A DNA stretch of 64,000 nt from Opitutaceae bacterium (lineage in GTDB: Bacteria; Verrucomicrobiota; Verrucomicrobiia; Opitutales; Opitutaceae): NCBI GenBank assembly GCA_027490995.1, contig JAIXWY010000004.1, forward strand, positions 1-64,000, given 5' to 3'. Position 1 is the stretch's first letter. Each line of letters starts with the position of its first letter. Position numbers and translations under genes: made by a program. Positions 59,232-64,000 of the stretch are shown here, piece by piece. The notes under the pieces are model-generated. The model ran no database searches and was not told the origin of the DNA. It worked only from the letters and a program-made list of their open reading frames with translations.

Positions 59232-60557
59232 ATGCGTCCTCCCGTTCCGACCACTCCTTTATCGCTCGCGGCCATCTGGAACATGAGCTTCGGCTTCCTC
59301 GGCATCCAGTTCGGCTGGGGGCTGCAGATGGCGAACATGAGCGCGATCTACCAGTACCTGGGCGCTAGCGAGTCGGACATTCCGCTTCTGTGGCTGGCGG
59401 CGCCTGTGACTGGACTACTGGTGCAGCCGATTGTGGGCTATGCGAGTGACCGCACGTGGACACGGCTGGGGCGGAGGCGCCCGTACTTTCTCGGCGGCGC
59501 GATCGTCGCCAGCCTTGCGCTGATCGCGATGCCAAACTCGCCCAGCCTCTGGGTGGCGGCGGGGCTGCTGTGGATTCTGGATGCGGCGGTGAACGTGAGC
59601 ATGGAGCCGTTCCGCGCGTTTGTGGGTGACCTTCTCCCGCGACGGCAGCGCCAGGTCGGCTTTGCGATGCAGAGCCTCCTGATTGGGCTCGGGGCGGTGC
59701 TCTCGTCGGCCCTACCGTGGATTTTGACGCAAACCGGCTGGGTGGCGGAAACATCGGCGGGTGCGGGTCTCATCCCGCAATCGGTCCACATCGCGTTCTA
59801 TCTTGGCGCGGCGGTCTTTCTGGCGTGCGTGGTCTACACGGTGGTGACCACAAAGGAGCACCCGCCGGGGCCGGAGGCGGCGCTGAGCGACGTGGAGCGC
59901 GCGGAGGCGCGCGAGTCCCTGTTCTCGGCGATCTTCTCGGGTATTTCGAAGATGCCGCTGACGATGCGGCGGCTGGCCTGGGTGCAGGGGTTCACGTGGC
60001 TGGGCCTCTTTTGCATGTGGATCTATTTCACCCCGGCGGTGGCGCATGGCATCTTCGGCGGGCAGCCCGGCACGCCGGAGTACCAGCGCGGCGTGGAATG
60101 GGGCGGGGTGTGCTTCGCGGTCTACAACGGCGTGGCGTTCGGTGTGGCCTTTCTGCTCGTGGCGCTGACGCAGCGCGGCGTGTCGGCGCGGCTCCTGTAC
60201 CGCATTGGCCTGCTGGCGGCGGGCCTGGGCCTGCTCAGCGTGGGTGCGTGGAAGACTCCGGAGGGATTGCTGGTCTCGATGGTGGGGGTAGGTGTGGGCT
60301 GGGCGACGATCCTCTCGATGCCGTACGCGCTGCTCGCGAACGCGCTCCCGCCGGAGCGGATGGGTTTCTTCATGGGCGTCTTCAACCTCTTCATCGTGCT
60401 TCCGCAGATCCTCGCGGCCACCGTGCTCGGTTCCGTGGTCAGCCGCCTCCTCGGCGGCGAGGCGATGCCGGTCGTGATGATCGGTGGCGCCTCGATGCTG
60501 ATCGCTGCGCTGCTCATTTCCCGCGTGCCGAAGGAGACGGCGACGAACGAGGCGTGA
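59232..60557 (+). CDS. MFS sugar transporter, SLC45/GPH-like (maltose/sucrose type)
   Basis: A 441-residue carrier with about twelve membrane helices. It begins IWNMSFGFLGIQFGWGLQMANMSAIYQYLGA and carries the family motif VGYASDRTWTRLGRRRPYFLGGA after helix 2, then DAAVNVSMEPFRAFVGDLLP. This is the pattern of SLC45-like and cation/sugar symporters that carry maltose, maltooligosaccharides or sucrose. It sits 39 bases after the amylase gene, so it probably brings the amylase products into the cytoplasm, where MalQ acts. Confidence 0.9.
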   Translation: MRPPVPTTPLSLAAIWNMSFGFLGIQFGWGLQMANMSAIYQYLGASESDIPLLWLAAPVTGLLVQPIVGYASDRTWTRLGRRRPYFLGGAIVASLALIAMPNSPSLWVAAGLLWILDAAVNVSMEPFRAFVGDLLPRRQRQVGFAMQSLLIGLGAVLSSALPWILTQTGWVAETSAGAGLIPQSVHIAFYLGAAVFLACVVYTVVTTKEHPPGPEAALSDVERAEARESLFSAIFSGISKMPLTMRRLAWVQGFTWLGLFCMWIYFTPAVAHGIFGGQPGTPEYQRGVEWGGVCFAVYNGVAFGVAFLLVALTQRGVSARLLYRIGLLAAGLGLLSVGAWKTPEGLLVSMVGVGVGWATILSMPYALLANALPPERMGFFMGVFNLFIVLPQILAATVLGSVVSRLLGGEAMPVVMIGGASMLIAALLISRVPKETATNEA

Positions 60558-60609
60558 CCATCCGGCCGTCGTGACGCCGCGCTGCGGTGATGCCGCGTGG
60601 TCGCGGCGT

Positions 60610-61683
60610 TCAACGCGGCTGGGTGACGCCGGCGTCTGCGGTGCTGCGCTGGGTCGGACTGCCGTGCGAGAAGTCGAGTCGGTCGAAGTACACCGTCTTT
60701 GGCTGCACCTCGCGTTGGGTGCGGCTGGCGCCGAGCTGGGCGCGAAAGTCCTGCGGGGTGATTCCCTTGTGGCGCTTGAAAACGCGCGCGAAGTAGGCGG
60801 GGTCGGAGAAGCCCGTCGCGTAGGCGATTTCGGAAATCGTCAGCGGAGTCGACTCCAGTTCAACGGCGGCGGCCTCAATGCGGATCCGCTGGATGTAGTG
60901 AGTGAGCCGCTCCTTCGTCTCGGTGTGGAAGAGATGCGACAGATAATCGGCGGAGCAGCCCAGGCCCTCGGCGATGCGTTGGACGCTGAGCTCGGCGTTG
61001 GGAAACTGCTCGCGCACGACGCACTTGGCTTGGAAGACCTTGCCGATGTCGCTGTTCAGCTGGCTCCCGCCGACGTCGATGATGTTGCGCAGCAGGCCGA
61101 GCAACGCGAGGACGAGCCCCTTGAGGACGGTTTCCTTGGAGGCGCTGGCGGTGGCCGAAGTCTGGCTAAGGGTGTTGGCGAGCGTGATGAACACGTCGAG
61201 ATTCGGGGCATCGAAAAACTCGATGCACTCGATGTCGGGCTTGCGCGGACTGGCTTCGTGCGCGAAATGCAGGCTCAGCGTGTTATTGTAGAATCCGATG
61301 ACGAGATTGCGGAACGGACGGTCTGGTTCGGCAGACACCGTCTCGCCGTGCGGGACGCCGGCGGGGATGACGCAGAGTTCGTTGGGAGCGAGCCGGAAGC
61401 TGCTCCGCGGAAACACGAAGTCGGTCCACCCCTGGAGCTGGAGGAAAATCTCCGGACGATAGTGGTAGTGCATGTCCCGGCGGTGCTGAACGGGGCGGGA
61501 ATCACGCGGGATGCGTAGGCCCAGTTGTTCCCGTGAGGCGAGGCGGATGGCCTCGTCCAGCACGGCCCGCATTTCCGCGCGGGCCTGCGGGGGCATGGTG
61601 CGAGCGTTCAACAGCCCGTTGCCGGCGGCGAGTTCGGTCGACGGCGGTACGGCGGCTTCGGACGGATGCGCGGGGCGACGCAT
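60610..61683 (-). CDS. AraC-family transcriptional regulator
   Basis: A 357-residue regulator. An N-terminal cupin-like sensing domain (MHYHYRPEIFLQLQGWTDFVF and LCVIPAGVPHGE) is followed by a C-terminal double helix-turn-helix: LSVQRIAEGLGCSADYLSHLFHTETKERLTHYIQRIRIEAA and LTISEIAYATGFSDPAYFARVFKRHKGITPQDFR. It converges on the MFS gene and is the only regulator beside the starch genes, so control of that locus is likely but not shown. The ATG at 61683 was chosen. A run of twelve G lies about 110 bases upstream. Confidence 0.92.
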   Translation of the reverse strand: MRRPAHPSEAAVPPSTELAAGNGLLNARTMPPQARAEMRAVLDEAIRLASREQLGLRIPRDSRPVQHRRDMHYHYRPEIFLQLQGWTDFVFPRSSFRLAPNELCVIPAGVPHGETVSAEPDRPFRNLVIGFYNNTLSLHFAHEASPRKPDIECIEFFDAPNLDVFITLANTLSQTSATASASKETVLKGLVLALLGLLRNIIDVGGSQLNSDIGKVFQAKCVVREQFPNAELSVQRIAEGLGCSADYLSHLFHTETKERLTHYIQRIRIEAAAVELESTPLTISEIAYATGFSDPAYFARVFKRHKGITPQDFRAQLGASRTQREVQPKTVYFDRLDFSHGSPTQRSTADAGVTQPR

Positions 61684-61788
61684 GAAGGAAGTTGCTACGA
61701 CTGGGCGCGGTTGCAACTGGGGGCCGCGGTTTCGGTGATCGGGGGCGGGAAAGAGAGGCGCCCGTGCGACCGACGACGAAACGTGGGC

Positions 61789-61800
61789 GGGGGGGGGGGG
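61789..61800. repeat. Homopolymer run of twelve G upstream of the AraC gene
   Basis: Twelve consecutive G residues (C on the coding strand of the regulator) lie 106-117 bases upstream of the AraC start, within GC-rich sequence. Such tracts vary in length by slippage and are also prone to sequencing error. Confidence 0.9.
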
Positions 61801-61857
61801 CGGGCGCCTGAAGAGGCACCGGGCTCGCAGGCGCTGGCTCCGGGAGACGGCGCCGCC

Positions 61858-63318
61858 TTAGAGGAAGGCGACGTTTTGGCGCGCGAAGCGACCGATGTTG
61901 GGCAGCACGATCGGGAGATCGGTAGCGCTGACACCGAACCAGGTGGCGAGGGTCGCACTGTACTCGTCCACGCTGGTCGTCGGGATCCATTGCCCGCGGG
62001 CGCCGGTGTCCTGGGAGCCGCGCAACGTGAGGTCGGGCATGCGACCGTAGAGCTGGCCGCCCTTGACGGCGCCGCCGACGATCAGGTGGTGGCTGCCCCA
62101 GCCGTGGTCGGAGCCGTCGCCGTTGGTGTTGTAGGTGCGACCGAAGTCGGAGGCAGTGAAGGTCGTGACTTGGTCGGCGACGCCGAGCTCGACGGTGGCG
62201 TCGTAGAAGGCCTTGAGCGAGTTGGACACATCGGCGAGCAGGTTGGCGTGGGCGCCGATGGCCGGATTGGCGTTGTCGACCTGGTTGTCGTGGAGATCCC
62301 AGCCCCCGATGCGGGCGAAGAAGACCTGTCGCTTCAGGCCGAGGGTGTTGCGGGCGGAGATCAGGCGGGCGATGGTGCGCAGCTGCTGGGCCAGATTGCT
62401 GGTGGAAAACGCGCCGTACGTCGTGGGAAACGCGGAGTTCGCACCTGTGGTCCCGGTGCTGAGGATCGTGGACAGCAGGGCGCTGTCGGCGATCGCGCTG
62501 GTGGTCATGCCGCCGAAGGCGGTTTCGAAAAGATTGCCCTGCGGGGAAACGAGGAGATCGTTCACCGCCTTGGTGCGGACGCTGGCAACCGAAGTGCCCG
62601 TGGGGGCGCCGGCTCCGGTGAGACCGATCGCGCCGGTGGTGGCGACAGAGTACTGGCTGACGTTGCGGCCGACCTGGAAGGAGTTCTGTCCGTTCAGGCT
62701 GATCGACATCGAGATCGACGCGTTGGTGTTAAACGCGTTCATCAAGTCGGCGAGCCGCCCGCCCCATCCGGTCTGGAAGGCGCGGTCCGCGAGGCTGCTC
62801 TGCCATTCTACCTGCTGGTCATTGTGGGAGAACAACTGGGGCGGCAGCGGGACGGTGCGCGCGGTGTACTGCGCCTTCGTCGTCGGGTAGAGCAAAGTCC
62901 CCACGTTGGCGAGGAGGGCCGCCTTGCCGGAGGCGAAAAGCTGATGCACGCCCGTCATGGAAGGATGGATACCCCAGGCGCGTCCATCCGAGGTGGGGGT
63001 GACGAGGGGCAGTGCCGTGTTCGCCGGCAGGGCGAGGGCGGTGCGGGCGGCGGCGTAGGCGGCGTACCCCGCGGGGTCGGCGGGGATGATGAGGTTATTG
63101 GCGTCGTTGCCTCCGGCGAGGAAGAGGCAGACCAGCGCCTTGTAATCTCCGTCGGCGTTCGCGGTGCGCGGTCCGTTGCCGGGCTGGGCGAGTGCCCCGA
63201 GGACGCGCAGTTGTGCGAGGGCGGAGAGCATGCCGGTGGCACCGACTGCGGAGCAGCAGGAACCAAGGAAGCGACGGCGGGAGAGGTCGGGGAGCAGCGC
63301 GGGGTTGAGCGGTTGCAT
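61858..63318 (-). CDS. DUF1501 protein with Tat signal, partner of DUF1800
   Basis: A 486-residue DUF1501 protein of a different branch from the two at 24537 and 29526. The Tat signal is LSRRRFLGSCCSAVGATGML. Motifs are CLFLAGGNDANNLIIP, FSHNDQQVEWQSS, GWGGRLADLM, GGWDLHDNQ, VTTFTASDFGRTYNTNGDGSDHGWGSHHLIVGG and QLYGRMPDL. It lies 46 bases downstream of the DUF1800 gene, the usual partner. The pair is exported and of unknown activity. Confidence 0.9.
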   Translation of the reverse strand: MQPLNPALLPDLSRRRFLGSCCSAVGATGMLSALAQLRVLGALAQPGNGPRTANADGDYKALVCLFLAGGNDANNLIIPADPAGYAAYAAARTALALPANTALPLVTPTSDGRAWGIHPSMTGVHQLFASGKAALLANVGTLLYPTTKAQYTARTVPLPPQLFSHNDQQVEWQSSLADRAFQTGWGGRLADLMNAFNTNASISMSISLNGQNSFQVGRNVSQYSVATTGAIGLTGAGAPTGTSVASVRTKAVNDLLVSPQGNLFETAFGGMTTSAIADSALLSTILSTGTTGANSAFPTTYGAFSTSNLAQQLRTIARLISARNTLGLKRQVFFARIGGWDLHDNQVDNANPAIGAHANLLADVSNSLKAFYDATVELGVADQVTTFTASDFGRTYNTNGDGSDHGWGSHHLIVGGAVKGGQLYGRMPDLTLRGSQDTGARGQWIPTTSVDEYSATLATWFGVSATDLPIVLPNIGRFARQNVAFL

Positions 63319-63364
63319 GGTCCTGATGGGTTCTCGATCCGGGGTGGGGTGACGGTCTCCGGGC

Positions 63365-64000
63365 TTACTGCTGAATGGCTCCCTCGGGGCTGACGAGCAC
63401 GAGATAGGCCGCGCTGCGCACCCGCTCCACATCGGTGGTGTTGCTGGGCATGGACGTCAGGGTGGACGTGATGCGGCTGCGGGTGGCTGCGGTGAGTCCT
63501 CCGCCGGCGAGCATCAGATTCAGCTTGTCGACGAGGTCCGCGGGTTTCGCGGCGAGTGGGGTGTAGCCGGTGACGTCGAGGTAGACCGTGTCGCTATCCG
63601 CGGTTGTCGGCTTGTTGGCGTAGAGGTAGGTGTAGAAGTAGTTCGGGACCGTGATCGCGGTGGTGTCGGTGAAGATCTGGAACTCGGGCGCATAGAGCCC
63701 GGCGGCGGCGAGCGGACCGGGCTGGACGTAAGCCGGTTCGAAGAAGTTGAACACCGTGGGCGCGCTCAGTGCCATCTGCGCGACCTGCGCGTTGGAATTG
63801 GTCAGCGGGATGCGCCCGGTATTCGAGTTGGCAGAAAACGCGCGGAACAGCGCGGTGGTGCGCAGGATCGGCTCGCGGAGCTTGCCGTAGCTGAAGGAAC
63901 CCGCGGCGGCGGGGCTGCGGGCTTCGTAGTCGAGCAGGATCGCGCGCACGACCGCGCCGAGATCGCCCCGGGTGCCCGAGCCGTTGTTCGCGAAGACCTG
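63365..64000 (-). CDS. DUF1800 protein, C-terminal part (cut by the window edge)
   Basis: An open frame from the right edge to a stop at 63365, about 211 residues. It reads FANNGSGTRGDLGAVVRAILLDYEARS, then GKLREPILRTTALFRAF, QMALSAPTVFNFFEPAY, LVDKLNLMLAGGGLT and AAYLVLVSPEGAIQQ, all typical of the DUF1800 C-terminus. The N-terminal part with its signal peptide lies outside. It is the first gene of the DUF1800-DUF1501 pair. Confidence 0.88.
   Translation of the reverse strand, partial: QVFANNGSGTRGDLGAVVRAILLDYEARSPAAAGSFSYGKLREPILRTTALFRAFSANSNTGRIPLTNSNAQVAQMALSAPTVFNFFEPAYVQPGPLAAAGLYAPEFQIFTDTTAITVPNYFYTYLYANKPTTADSDTVYLDVTGYTPLAAKPADLVDKLNLMLAGGGLTAATRSRITSTLTSMPSNTTDVERVRSAAYLVLVSPEGAIQQ

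Overview
The window is GC-rich bacterial DNA that most resembles Verrucomicrobiota, probably Opitutaceae. This is inferred from the gene families only, because there is no rRNA or other phylogenetic marker. The pointers are planctomycete/verrucomicrobial-type DUF1501 and PSCyt/DUF1549-DUF1553 pairs, a TonB-dependent receptor next to starch enzymes, and a C-terminal 'GVGPTL' module on secreted proteins. No tRNA, rRNA, CRISPR array or insertion sequence was seen.

Layout. 1-10832 (minus) is one uninterrupted reading frame of about 3,610 codons encoding a giant repeat protein, made of an RTX-like N-terminal part and two repeat classes. It runs off the left edge, and its 5' end is abnormal. An A+T-richer gap and a complete tyrosine recombinase (11074-12273) follow. 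12407-14863 (minus) is a GT9-GT2 glycosyltransferase fusion. 15014-19910 is a sigma-54 signalling cluster: NtrC-type regulator, a 20-bp palindrome, a sigma-54 promoter, a small exported protein, an outer-membrane barrel protein and a histidine kinase. Next are a DUF4143 ATPase, a secreted PQQ-type beta-propeller and a short NagA-like deacetylase.

24537-34200 (minus) holds two tandem PSCyt/PSD1-DUF1501 pairs. 34391-36427 is a fucosidase-like glycoside hydrolase. It converges on a minus-strand operon (41117-36424) of DUF2721 protein, Nramp-related transporter, HisD-family dehydrogenase and NagA. 41165-51609 is a mixed housekeeping and stress region: GNAT, PAS-SpoIIE phosphatase, exonuclease III, a VapBC-like pair, an ECF sigma operon, an esterase, a CinA/PncC-like protein, a SYLF protein and a NaChBac-like channel. 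51676-61683 is a starch/maltodextrin locus: MalQ and a TonB-dependent receptor, divergent from alpha-amylase and an SLC45-like MFS transporter, with an AraC regulator beside them. The right edge holds a DUF1501 gene and the end of a DUF1800 gene.

Working together. In the starch locus the receptor would import oligosaccharides, the amylase cleave starch, the MFS carry sugar across the inner membrane and MalQ rearrange maltodextrins. A GCTTTACC word upstream of all three transcription units may be an operator. In the sigma-54 cluster the kinase and regulator probably drive the small exported protein through the palindrome.
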